Assembly: GCF_000757825.1 (NCBI RefSeq)
Contig: NZ_CP009451.1
Location: 2,170,001 to 2,234,000, forward strand
Source of the DNA: Cedecea neteri
GTDB lineage: Bacteria; Pseudomonadota; Gammaproteobacteria; Enterobacterales; Enterobacteriaceae
Reading direction: 5' to 3'
DNA length: 64,000 bases
Positions 28,479 to 36,102 of the stretch are shown here, piece by piece. The notes beneath the pieces are model-generated. The model saw only the letters and a program-made list of their open reading frames with translations. It ran no database searches and was not told the origin of the DNA. The first letter of the stretch is position 1. The number at the start of each line of letters is the position of its first letter. Made by a program: the position numbers and the translations under genes.

Positions 28479-28781
28479 TCAAAGATTGTCTTTCGCCACT
28501 TCGAAATGCACTGACAGCAACCACGCTTCTTCTACCGGCAGATTCCCGAACTGATCGACCACCGCCTGCGCCATTTCCATCGACTCGGCGGAGATCTCTT
28601 CGAACAAGCTCTCTTCCACTTCTGGTAACGGCTCCCCGGTGAGAGAGCGATGAATCATCGCCTTCACGTGGGAGGCCAGCATTTGTTCCTGTACCGCGTT
28701 GGGCGTGATGTGCTTACTTTTGAACAGCGCGTAAATAAAATCCTGAATACGCGTCGTTAATTCCTCGGCTTCATTAACCAT
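28479..28781 (-). CDS. Single-PRD small protein (EF_0829-like)
   Basis: The 100-residue protein (MVNEAEELTTRIQDFIYALF) is one stand-alone PTS regulation domain with the two family histidines, His38 in ASHVKAMI and His92 in LSVHFEVAK. It has no DNA- or RNA-binding domain, so it probably relays phosphorylation state or binds another protein, perhaps the C-terminal regulator. The start at 28779-28781 has GGAG five bases upstream; a longer frame to 28967 runs into the leader and has no family character. It is the first gene of the ten-gene cluster. Confidence 0.75.
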   Translation of the reverse strand: MVNEAEELTTRIQDFIYALFKSKHITPNAVQEQMLASHVKAMIHRSLTGEPLPEVEESLFEEISAESMEMAQAVVDQFGNLPVEEAWLLSVHFEVAKDNL

Positions 28782-29235
28782 TACCGCTCCGTTATTCACC
28801 CTGGGTACCTCGTTAACTAATCTGTTTTTTAAACTACCTGGCGGGGTGGAAGGTTTGTAGCGAGTTGTTTTCCACTTCGAAGTGGAAATCGGTGAGGCAA
28901 TAGTGATCTGTTCCACATAAAGGCCCGGAATGGCGGTTTTCAGCTGGCTTACCGTGAATCTGGTCACATAACCGAGTGATAAAAGGCCCCTTTTCCAGCG
29001 GCCCTTTTTGTTCGAAAGTGTGATGGGAGGACAGTTTTGCCGCCATTATTGGCGTTGCTTATGGCAAAGGAATCGACGTTCACGAGGTATCACGCAAAAG
29101 TGAAAGCGGGAGATAGCAAAGAAGTCAGGCGCGCTTTAGGCTGATTTTCGCCTGGTTTTGCCACCAGCATCAGCAATAAAAATTAGCTTATAAGGCAATT
29201 TAATTGCTATGTTAACCTCGTCAGGGAGTGACCGT
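28782..29235. promoter_or_regulatory. Divergent control region between the orphan cluster and higB-higA-mdcR
   Basis: The 454-bp region must carry the promoter of the ten-gene cluster on the minus strand and one for the toxin-antitoxin-mdcR genes on the plus strand. A hairpin with arms AAAAGGCC (28981-28988) and GGCCCTTTT (29000-29008) and flanking A/T runs could be a leader terminator for either strand. Repeated TTCGAAGTGGA/TCCACTTCGAA sequence around 28870-28887 forms a perfect inverted repeat (TTTCCACTTCGAAGTGGAAA), a plausible regulator operator. Confidence 0.55.
28869..28888. promoter_or_regulatory. Perfect 20-bp palindrome upstream of the orphan cluster
   Basis: TTTCCACTTCGAAGTGGAAA is a perfect inverted repeat with no central spacer, 88-107 bp before the PRD gene start. 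It looks like an operator for a dimeric helix-turn-helix protein. The PRD/EIIA regulator of the cluster is the obvious candidate; HigA is another. Confidence 0.6.
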
Positions 29236-29489
29236 ATGTTTCGCGTTCAATTGCATGTGGATGTCTTCGATGAAATAACAGAATTGCCTCCCGTCGTTCA
29301 GGCAAAAATGCTGCGTCTGATTGATAAAATTAAACAAAATGCGACATCGCTGCGTGAGCCTGATAGCAAACCCTTAGGCAATGGGCTGTTTGAAATAAGG
29401 ACGATGGGAACCCTTATCGCACGGGGGCTTTATGTCTACCAAAGCTGGCTTTTCAACGACTAGAGGAGATGCTCAATGAAAAAGAGTAA
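29236..29489 (+). pseudogene. HigB/Gp49-type RelE-family toxin, internal deletion and frameshift
   Basis: The frame from 29236 (MFRVQLHVDVFDEITELPPV) follows this toxin family through NGLFEIRTMGTLIARGLYVY and then changes to QSWLFND and stops at 29463, only 75 residues instead of about 110. The missing family C-terminus is readable in another frame from 29445: LAFQRLEEMLNEKE ending at TAA 29487-29489. So about 20-25 codons, normally covering the strand LLRIFIKKTQKT, were deleted out of frame. The toxin should be inactive. The original stop still overlaps the higA start, as in intact loci. Confidence 0.82.
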
Positions 29490-29763
29490 AAGTATCGACT
29501 GGGAAAAAGCGCGCGCAGACCTGCTAACCAACCCCGAAGTACAGGCCGCTTATGAAGCCGAAGAGCGTAAGCTGCGGCTGCAGGCAATGCTTGCTGAATG
29601 GCGCAGCCATGAAGGGCTAACACGCGCACAGGTTGCCGAGCGTATGGGCGTCACGCCGCCAACGGTCTCTCGTATGGAAGCCAATATTATCAAAGCCAGT
29701 ATTGAAACCGTTGTCCGCTACGCAAAAGCCTGCGGCGTCAAACATCCAAAGATTATCCTCTAA
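29476..29763 (+). CDS. HigA-type XRE-family antitoxin
   Basis: The 95-residue protein has an N-terminal acidic/amphipathic region (KARADLLTNPEVQAAYEAEE) and a C-terminal helix-turn-helix (LTRAQVAERMGVTPPTVSRMEANI). It is the partner of the adjacent broken toxin and remains intact, so it may survive as a regulator. Its TAA stop overlaps the ATG of mdcR by one base (TAATG), which can couple mdcR translation to it. An AGAGGAGAT ribosome site precedes it. Confidence 0.85.
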   Translation: MKKSKSIDWEKARADLLTNPEVQAAYEAEERKLRLQAMLAEWRSHEGLTRAQVAERMGVTPPTVSRMEANIIKASIETVVRYAKACGVKHPKIIL

Positions 29764-30701
29764 TGAAAATCGACGCTGAAATCACCTTCCGTAAGCTTGA
29801 GATCTTTATGGAGTTTATGGAGAAAGGGAACATTGCGCGCACCGCCGAAGCGCTGGGTATTAGCGGGGTTAGCGTGCATCGCGCGCTGCATACGCTGGAA
29901 GAAGGTGTGCGCTGCCCGCTGTTTATTCATAAAGGGCGCAACCTGGTGCCGCTGGAATCTGCGCTCACCCTGCTGGAACACTGCAAAGAAGTGGTGGCGC
30001 TGATGGCGCGCGGCATCGATGAAACCCGTCAGGCCGCGGGCGTTGGCCAGGGCCGGCTGCGCATCGGCACCCTCTATTCCCTGACGCTCGAAACCGTTCC
30101 GAAACTGATCATGGGCATGAAACTGAGGCGACCGGAGCTGGAAATGGATCTCACCATGGGCTCAAATCAGGTGCTGCTGAATATGCTGGAAGACGGCGTG
30201 CTGGACGCCATCCTGATTTCTATTTCCGAAGGCGAAGTCGATCGCTCAAGGCTGGAAGTCCTGCCGATGTTCCGGGACGATATTTTCCTCGCCGCACCGG
30301 CCAGCTTCCCGCTCGACACCAGCCATCCGGCAGATTTACGCGAGTTCCACGGTGAAAAATTTGTTTCGCTCGCGGAAGGCTTTGCTACCTACGCGGGCTT
30401 TCAGGAAGCCTTTAGCGTCGCCGGTTTCGAACCGGAAATCGTCACCCGCGTAAACGACATTTTCTCAATGGTCAGCCTGGTACAGGCGGGCGTCGGGCTC
30501 ACGCTGATGCCCGGCAGAATGAAGAAGGTGTATGAAAATTCGGTGCAGCTTTTAAGGCTTGCCGAGCAGTACCAGATGAAGCAGACCATCGCTATCGTCT
30601 TCGCCCGTAATCGCGAACTTGACCCGAACCTGCTGGCGCTGGCCGCCGAGGGGCGCATGTACGCCCGCTCGTTTATCGATACGCCTAACGCGCCGCCTTA
30701 G
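29763..30701 (+). CDS. mdcR: MdcR, LysR-family regulator of malonate utilisation
   Basis: The 312-residue LysR-type protein has an N-terminal winged helix (ITFRKLEIFMEFMEKGNIAR, then AEALGISGVSVHRALHTLE) and an effector domain. It matches MdcR of Klebsiella by recollection and lies beside the mdc operon, convergent with it. Its 3' end overlaps mdcH by 17 bp. It probably activates mdcA-H in the presence of malonate. Unusually it has no promoter gap of its own: it starts within the higA stop codon. Confidence 0.88.
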   Translation: MKIDAEITFRKLEIFMEFMEKGNIARTAEALGISGVSVHRALHTLEEGVRCPLFIHKGRNLVPLESALTLLEHCKEVVALMARGIDETRQAAGVGQGRLRIGTLYSLTLETVPKLIMGMKLRRPELEMDLTMGSNQVLLNMLEDGVLDAILISISEGEVDRSRLEVLPMFRDDIFLAAPASFPLDTSHPADLREFHGEKFVSLAEGFATYAGFQEAFSVAGFEPEIVTRVNDIFSMVSLVQAGVGLTLMPGRMKKVYENSVQLLRLAEQYQMKQTIAIVFARNRELDPNLLALAAEGRMYARSFIDTPNAPP

Positions 30702-31593
30702 TTTTTTCCGCAAGATGAACGATGGCCGCTACGCTATTTTGTTCCCGGCAGACGGTGATTCCCTCCCGAAACGCCTGCCGTGTCAGGCCCGATAGTACGC
30801 TGCCCGGCGGCATTTCAATAGCCAGACGAACATCGCGCTCGTTGGCGGCAACCATCGCCTCTCGCCAGCGCACCGTCCGCGCCATGTTAAGCGCCAGATC
30901 TTCGGCAATTTGTTCCGGCAGCCAAAGCACGCGGCCCGTGCTGCCGCTGAGATAAGCGCAGGACGGGCGGCTCAACGCCACATCGGCAAACGCCTGCTTA
31001 AGCTTCTGTGCGGGTTCATTTAGCAGCGCACAATGGGACGGCACGCTAACCGCCAATTGGCGAGCTTTTTGCGCCCCCTGCTCCAACGCCCGGTGCGCCA
31101 CCTTCTCCATAGCCAGCTCGCTCCCGGCAATGACGATTTGCTGCTCGGCATTGATATTCGCGATATAGGTTTCGCTGCCCGCCACCAGGGCTTCAACCTG
31201 CTCAAGACGCAGCCCGACGATGGCCGTTAAGCCGTAACCTTCTGGATAAGCCTGTTCCATCAGGTCGCCACGAAGCGCCACCAGCCGCAGGGCATCGGAA
31301 AAACGGATGACGCCGGCCATCACCGCGGCCGGAAACGCCCCGATAGACAGGCCGCTGACCATGTCCGGCTTCACGCCATTACGCTCAAGCTCCTGCGCCC
31401 AGGCCACGCCTGCGATTAGCAGGCAAAGCTGCACCGCGCGGGTATGCTTCAGCGCGGCAGCGCTATCCAGCTGGTTTGCTTCATCGCCTAAAACCGCCCT
31501 TACCTGCGCCATGATGGCGTCACGCTCGGGTAAATTTTGCAGCATGTCCGCCCGCTGCGTTCCCTGTCCGGGAAAGGTAAAAAGTATCTTCAT
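30685..31593 (-). CDS. mdcH: MdcH, malonyl-CoA:ACP transacylase of malonate decarboxylase
   Basis: The 302-residue acyltransferase begins MKILFTFPGQGTQRADML, with the nucleophile motif GLSIGAF (Ser in GLSIG) and the catalytic His in VPSHCALL. It loads the first malonyl group on the MdcC carrier to start the catalytic cycle. It is the last gene of mdcABCDEFGH and overlaps mdcG by 4 bp. Confidence 0.93.
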   Translation of the reverse strand: MKILFTFPGQGTQRADMLQNLPERDAIMAQVRAVLGDEANQLDSAAALKHTRAVQLCLLIAGVAWAQELERNGVKPDMVSGLSIGAFPAAVMAGVIRFSDALRLVALRGDLMEQAYPEGYGLTAIVGLRLEQVEALVAGSETYIANINAEQQIVIAGSELAMEKVAHRALEQGAQKARQLAVSVPSHCALLNEPAQKLKQAFADVALSRPSCAYLSGSTGRVLWLPEQIAEDLALNMARTVRWREAMVAANERDVRLAIEMPPGSVLSGLTRQAFREGITVCREQNSVAAIVHLAEKTKAAR

Positions 31594-32210
31594 CCGTTAT
31601 CCTCCGGCTGCCAGGGATTAACCACGAGCTGCGGCCCCTGATTGGTTTTCAGCAGCACGCGCTTTTCCCTTAGCCATTCCGCCAGCGCAAACGCCCCATA
31701 GGGCGTTTCGATTTGCGTATCGGCCCGGCAAAGCAGTTTGTCGGTCAGGCTCTGCCACTCTGCCAGCGCCTCTTTTGCTATCGGCTGTGGGCAGCGGACC
31801 AGCAAATCAAGGTCGCTCGCGGCGTGCATCACCGGCACTTCGGTTGCCAGCGTATAGCCTACGCTCCCGGTAATGCCCCAGCGCCATGCCCACGGGCGGC
31901 TTGCCAGTTGAACAGCCCCCTGCACCGGCGGCATGGAAACAAACGGGGAATTGAGCAGCAGGTCACGGCTGGATAACGCCTCCGGGCTGACGACGCGCTT
32001 CACGCTCGCCGGATTCACCCAACCCGCAGCTCGCTGGTCGCGCCGCATTCCTCGCACGCCTACCGGAACACGTCCGTCACGCTCGACATCACGCCGCACC
32101 ACCACCGGCAGCGCAGGGCGCCACTGGCTTGTGACCCACTCCTCGTTAGCACCTTCCAGCGCTTCGCGGTCGGTGAGCCAAAGGAGATCGTGGGGGCGTA
32201 ATGTCGGCAT
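31590..32210 (-). CDS. mdcG: MdcG, phosphoribosyl-dephospho-CoA transferase
   Basis: The 206-residue protein (MPTLRPHDLLWLTDREALEG) transfers the 2'-(5''-triphosphoribosyl)-3'-dephospho-CoA prosthetic group, made by MdcB, onto the carrier protein MdcC. A nucleotidyltransferase-like DLDLLVR motif is present near residue 135. It overlaps mdcH by 4 bp and follows mdcF by 3 bp. Confidence 0.92.
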   Translation of the reverse strand: MPTLRPHDLLWLTDREALEGANEEWVTSQWRPALPVVVRRDVERDGRVPVGVRGMRRDQRAAGWVNPASVKRVVSPEALSSRDLLLNSPFVSMPPVQGAVQLASRPWAWRWGITGSVGYTLATEVPVMHAASDLDLLVRCPQPIAKEALAEWQSLTDKLLCRADTQIETPYGAFALAEWLREKRVLLKTNQGPQLVVNPWQPEDNG

Positions 32211-32213
32211 TAT

Positions 32214-33173
32214 TTAAAGTCCTGAAGTCAGCGTAATAAACAGCGGTAGCGACAGGATAGAGAGTACCGAGCTTAGCAACAACACGGCTTCTGCATCCGG
32301 CGACTGCACGCCAAAGCGGTTGCCAAAGACCACGCCAAAGAAGCCGGCGGCCAGGGCAATCATCAGGATGGAAGTAATCGCTACCGGGCCGGTCAGGCCA
32401 AGCGCCAGCACGATGCCCCAGGCGATGAACGGCTGAATCAGCAACTTGGTAACGGTCGCGGCGATCACCATGGTATTGATCTGCAGCCTGCGGGCCGACA
32501 GGATCACCCCGGTCAGGAACAGCGCAGCGGCGGTAGCGGCCAGGCCCAGCGGTTTAATCGAGGCCAGCAGCAGGTCAGGCATACGGATACCGATAGCCGA
32601 CAGCACAACCCCAAGCAATGGCCCCCAGACGATAGGTTTTTTCACCGAACGCCACATCAGCACCGGCAGCATCGCCAGCGTTGAGCCGCTGTTTTCACCG
32701 GCCGCACGGGCTTTTTCACGCTCAAGAATCAGCAGGCAGAACGGCGTCATCAGGACGGAACCGCAGGCAATCGACACCGCCACGGAAAGCGAAGTCGAAG
32801 AGCCTTCACCGAGCACGCTGCCTAAAATTGGCAGGCCGAGCGCAGCATAGTTAGGCAGCGCCACGGTAAGGGTCAGCACGGCGGCATCCTGCGGCGACTT
32901 TTTAAATACGCTGGTCGCCAGGAAGTAAATCGCCGCGTAGGTAATCCACATCGCAAGCACCAGCACCACAATCAGCGGTGACTGCTGAACAATGCCAAGC
33001 CACGGCGTTTGAACGGTCGCGCTAAACAGCGCGGCGGGTAGAGCAAAGTCCATGACAAAAATGTTTAACAGCGAGACATTTTTGTTATCGACCATTTTCG
33101 CTTTGCCGGCGAAAAATCCCAGCAGCATGATGACAAAAATAGGGGCCAGAGCATGAACGATCACGTAAGTCAT
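32214..33173 (-). CDS. mdcF: MdcF, malonate transporter (auxin efflux carrier family)
   Basis: The 319-residue protein of about ten membrane segments belongs to the AEC family: MTYVIVHALAPIFVIMLLGF, SLLNIFVMDFALPAALFSAT, and LPNYAALGLPILGS with the broken helix typical of the fold. It imports malonate. The start at 33171-33173 follows AAGGTGAAGTT; an ATG six codons upstream has no ribosome site. A 126-bp gap with a hairpin separates it from mdcE. Confidence 0.92.
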   Translation of the reverse strand: MTYVIVHALAPIFVIMLLGFFAGKAKMVDNKNVSLLNIFVMDFALPAALFSATVQTPWLGIVQQSPLIVVLVLAMWITYAAIYFLATSVFKKSPQDAAVLTLTVALPNYAALGLPILGSVLGEGSSTSLSVAVSIACGSVLMTPFCLLILEREKARAAGENSGSTLAMLPVLMWRSVKKPIVWGPLLGVVLSAIGIRMPDLLLASIKPLGLAATAAALFLTGVILSARRLQINTMVIAATVTKLLIQPFIAWGIVLALGLTGPVAITSILMIALAAGFFGVVFGNRFGVQSPDAEAVLLLSSVLSILSLPLFITLTSGL

Positions 33174-33246
33174 AACTTCACCTTGAGTCAATAAAGAGAG
33201 TTAGCACGGTCGCGATATTTATTATTTTCGGACGTTTTTTTTACTC

Positions 33247-33266
33247 AGGCACGGCGTACCGTGCCT
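33247..33266. promoter_or_regulatory. Intercistronic hairpin between mdcE and mdcF
   Basis: AGGCACGG (33247-33254) and CCGTGCCT (33259-33266) form a perfect eight-pair stem with a four-base loop in the only sizeable gap of the mdc operon. On the minus strand no T tract follows, so it is more likely an mRNA processing or stability element than a terminator. Confidence 0.6.
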
Positions 33267-33299
33267 GGTTATAGAGTCCGGCAGGTTTGTCTTTTTTTA

Positions 33300-34100
33300 T
33301 TACCAGCTGGCGCGCATACGTTCGCGAACCAGCGCCGAACTGTGGCGATTTTTCGCCAGCAGACGGCATTTCAGCGAAGTCTCGCTACGTGCTTCTTTCA
33401 CCGCCGTACTCAGAGCAGCCTTCACTTTTGCCACATCGTCGCTCTGCGGAGCATCCGGGTGGCTGATATCCAGCAGCGCCGAAAGCAGGCCGAGAGTTTC
33501 ATAGTTGCTGATGTCGTAGGCCATCGGTGGAATGGTGGCGGCCAGCTTCTCCAGCGCCTCCACGGTGCGTAAGGTGATGCGCGCGGCGGACTCTTTCCCC
33601 ATCGCGTGGATCATCACGCCCTTGTCGTTAAAGGCGATCAATCGGTTAGCCTGGTAACCATGGGCGAGAAACGCCCCGGACATCGCTTTGCCGACAATCA
33701 GGCCCACAACAGGATGCCCGGCCAGGCGAGCATTGGCATAAGCGCCTGCGGCACCGGCCAGCGCCTGATGAATACCGAATGCCTCTTCGCGGCGGCCATA
33801 GGCCTGGCTTGGGACATCAATCACCGCAACGATGGCGCGCTTTTCAGCCTTGTTTGCATCTTTAGCGATGGTTTCGCTGACCACTTTTGCCAGCGTCCAG
33901 CCTTCTAACAGCCCCACTTCGCCGCCAGCAGCACGGGGATAATGGTTATTGGCATCGGGCACCACGGCGATAAAGCGGGCAGGTTTCCCGTCAACGTTGC
34001 CGTCGGCGACCTGTACGGAGGCGCACAGCCCCGCCATACGAGGTGCATCCGGAACTAAAGTATCCAGCCAAACGGCGGCGCGATTCAGTTTCTGGCTCAT
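33300..34100 (-). CDS. mdcE: MdcE, malonate decarboxylase gamma subunit
   Basis: The 266-residue protein is a carboxyltransferase-fold subunit (GKAMSGAFLAHGYQANRLIA region). With MdcD it decarboxylates malonyl-S-MdcC to acetyl-S-MdcC without biotin. Its ATG shares a base with the mdcD stop (TAATG), ensuring equal amounts of the two partners. Confidence 0.93.
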   Translation of the reverse strand: MSQKLNRAAVWLDTLVPDAPRMAGLCASVQVADGNVDGKPARFIAVVPDANNHYPRAAGGEVGLLEGWTLAKVVSETIAKDANKAEKRAIVAVIDVPSQAYGRREEAFGIHQALAGAAGAYANARLAGHPVVGLIVGKAMSGAFLAHGYQANRLIAFNDKGVMIHAMGKESAARITLRTVEALEKLAATIPPMAYDISNYETLGLLSALLDISHPDAPQSDDVAKVKAALSTAVKEARSETSLKCRLLAKNRHSSALVRERMRASW

Positions 34101-34930
34101 TAACGTTTCTCCCCAAAAAGCTGTTTGATCTGTTCGGCATCAGCCTGCTGGCTGGTGTCGAAATGGGTCAGGCGATCCAGATACCACGCGTAGTTATCGG
34201 TGCGATGCTGCGCCGGAACGCCTTTGGCGATGGCTTCATTGACCGCCTGCTTCACGGCATGGACGCCGTCGCCAACCAGCGCGTCCACCAGCCCGCTCTG
34301 ATAGCGAACTTCACCGCCGGTCATGCCCCAGATAAACGGCCGGTCGCGGGAGTCATATTCCTCAATACCCGCTTCCTGCTCGATAACCTGCGGGCCGTTG
34401 AGACCAAGACGTGCCTCGCGAGTCACAATCAAATAGCTGCAAAGCGCGGCGGCGATCGACATTCCGCCGAAGCAGCCCACGGTGCCGGCCACAACGCCAA
34501 TCACCGGGGTGTAGCGACGTAAATCGACAATCGCTGCGTGAATATCGGCAATCGCCGCCAGGCCGAGGTTGGCCTCCTGCAGGCGCACGCCGCCGGTTTC
34601 CAGGCAAAGCACAGCCTGAGTAGGAATGCCGTGGCGGTTGTCTTCCGCCGCCAGTTCAAGCGCGGCCGCCATTTTTGCGCCGGACACTTCGCCCATGCTG
34701 CCGCCCTGGAATGCGCCTTCAATGGCAATCACCACCGCCGGGCCACCGTTAATCGTGCCTTTGGCAACGACCATGCCGTCATCAGATTGCGGCACAATGC
34801 CCTGCGGCCCCAGCCACGGCGAGACAATGCCGTCGAACGGGTCGAGCAATTCACGATAGCTGCCTTCATCCAGCAGCAGACGTGCGCGCTCGCGGGCTCT
34901 TAATTCAATAAAGCTGCTGTCGTCACGCAT
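34100..34930 (-). CDS. mdcD: MdcD, malonate decarboxylase beta subunit
   Basis: The 276-residue carboxyltransferase-like subunit starts MRDDSSFIELRARERARLLL and has the oxyanion-forming block TGGVRLQEANLGLAAI and GTVGCFGGMSIAAALC. It forms the decarboxylase core with MdcE. The start at 34928-34930 overlaps the mdcC 3' end by 8 bp; an extension to 34996 overlaps mdcC more and lacks family similarity. Confidence 0.93.
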   Translation of the reverse strand: MRDDSSFIELRARERARLLLDEGSYRELLDPFDGIVSPWLGPQGIVPQSDDGMVVAKGTINGGPAVVIAIEGAFQGGSMGEVSGAKMAAALELAAEDNRHGIPTQAVLCLETGGVRLQEANLGLAAIADIHAAIVDLRRYTPVIGVVAGTVGCFGGMSIAAALCSYLIVTREARLGLNGPQVIEQEAGIEEYDSRDRPFIWGMTGGEVRYQSGLVDALVGDGVHAVKQAVNEAIAKGVPAQHRTDNYAWYLDRLTHFDTSQQADAEQIKQLFGEKR

Positions 34931-35222
34931 GAGCCACCTCCTCAAAGACCTGTTCGATACGGATACGCGCCACGCCCGGCGTCGCGCCAAAATCATGAAT
35001 TTTCAACTCTCCGGCAGGCAGGCTGCTTAGCGCGGCCAGGCGCTCGAAAAGTGCTTTCCAGCGTTTTTCGCTGTTATCGACGGAGGTGGTGATGTCGATG
35101 GTCAGAGTCTGCCCCTGTGCGGCAGAAAACAGGACTTCCATATCGCCGGAGCCCACCACGCCAGCCAGGGCTTTGCCTGTGGCCGTGCGGGTTGCCGGAA
35201 ATGACAACGTAATGTGTTCCAT
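34923..35222 (-). CDS. mdcC: MdcC, malonate decarboxylase acyl carrier protein (delta subunit)
   Basis: The 99-residue carrier starts MEHITLSFPATRTATGKALA and carries the modification serine in VVGSGDMEVLF, where the triphosphoribosyl-dephospho-CoA group is attached. The thiol of this cofactor carries acetyl and malonyl groups. The start at 35220-35222 lies 10 bp after the mdcB stop. Confidence 0.93.
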   Translation of the reverse strand: MEHITLSFPATRTATGKALAGVVGSGDMEVLFSAAQGQTLTIDITTSVDNSEKRWKALFERLAALSSLPAGELKIHDFGATPGVARIRIEQVFEEVAHA

Positions 35223-35232
35223 AACGCCCTCG

Positions 35233-36102
35233 TTAAATAAGTGAGTGAAGCGGGGTGGCATCATTGGCGATGCGGTCCAGCAGCAGCGTGGCGGCGAGCA
35301 AATCAGCCGCCCCGCCCGGAGAAGCATTCAGCGCCAGCATGTTGCGGTCGAGCACGTCCAGCGCGTCGCGGCCTTCCTGGCGCGAAATACCGCCGTTGAT
35401 CAGCACGCTACGGGCACCGTTCTGCATCGTTTCCAGGCCGGTTAACCCGGCGCGAGAGAGCACGCAGGTATCTGACAGCGAAGTCATAATCGCCATCAGG
35501 GCGTCAATGCGAGCCTCGCCCTCGGTTGCTCCGGACTGGCGGCTGCGGCGCAGTTGAGGCAGCGCGAGACGCATAACGTGAGGAAAGCCCTGCTGAGCTT
35601 CTTCTCGTGCGCCCGGCACGCGATAGCGTCTTGTGGCTCTCAACCCTTTGCTAAAGCTCTTTGGTGCTGCCTCATCAGGAAGCCCAGCCAGCCGTGCTGC
35701 CGTAGCGGTAATCTCCGCGCTACTGCCAGCCATACCGTGCATAGCGGCGGCGGAAACCAGCAGGCCAAGCGCCCAGATTGCGCCCCGGTGGGTGTTCACC
35801 CCGCAGGTCGCTGCCATCATCTGCTGCTCCCCTTCGCGCCCCAGGCGCCCGACCAGCTGGCGCAGCGCGATGTCTGCCGGACGTTCCCAGCTTTGTAATG
35901 CCAGAGCATGAAATGTCGGGGTCAGGCTGTGGGCCGATCGCTCCATCAGCGCCAGGCTGAGATCGTGATGGGCGCCATTCCCCCGGCTGTCCACCAGACC
36001 GGGTTTTGGGCTCAGACGGGCTTCTTCAATCAGGCTTTGGGTTGCCGCCCTTGCCAGCCAGCCCGCCCCTGCCTCAACGCCTTTCTGTGGATGTAATTTC
36101 AT
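35233..36102 (-). CDS. mdcB: MdcB, triphosphoribosyl-dephospho-CoA synthase
   Basis: The 289-residue CitG/MdcB-family enzyme starts MKLHPQKGVEAGAGWLARAA and has EARLSPKPGLVDSRGNGAH and the GVNTHRGAIWALGLL block. It makes the precursor of the MdcC prosthetic group from ATP and dephospho-CoA. Its ATG overlaps the mdcA stop by one base (TAATG). Confidence 0.93.
   Translation of the reverse strand: MKLHPQKGVEAGAGWLARAATQSLIEEARLSPKPGLVDSRGNGAHHDLSLALMERSAHSLTPTFHALALQSWERPADIALRQLVGRLGREGEQQMMAATCGVNTHRGAIWALGLLVSAAAMHGMAGSSAEITATAARLAGLPDEAAPKSFSKGLRATRRYRVPGAREEAQQGFPHVMRLALPQLRRSRQSGATEGEARIDALMAIMTSLSDTCVLSRAGLTGLETMQNGARSVLINGGISRQEGRDALDVLDRNMLALNASPGGAADLLAATLLLDRIANDATPLHSLI

Noticed and set aside
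29763..30701. The LysR gene as a regulator of the orphan DUF cluster
   Set aside because: It resembles MdcR and is convergent with and overlapping mdcH; the orphan cluster has its own PRD/EIIA regulator.
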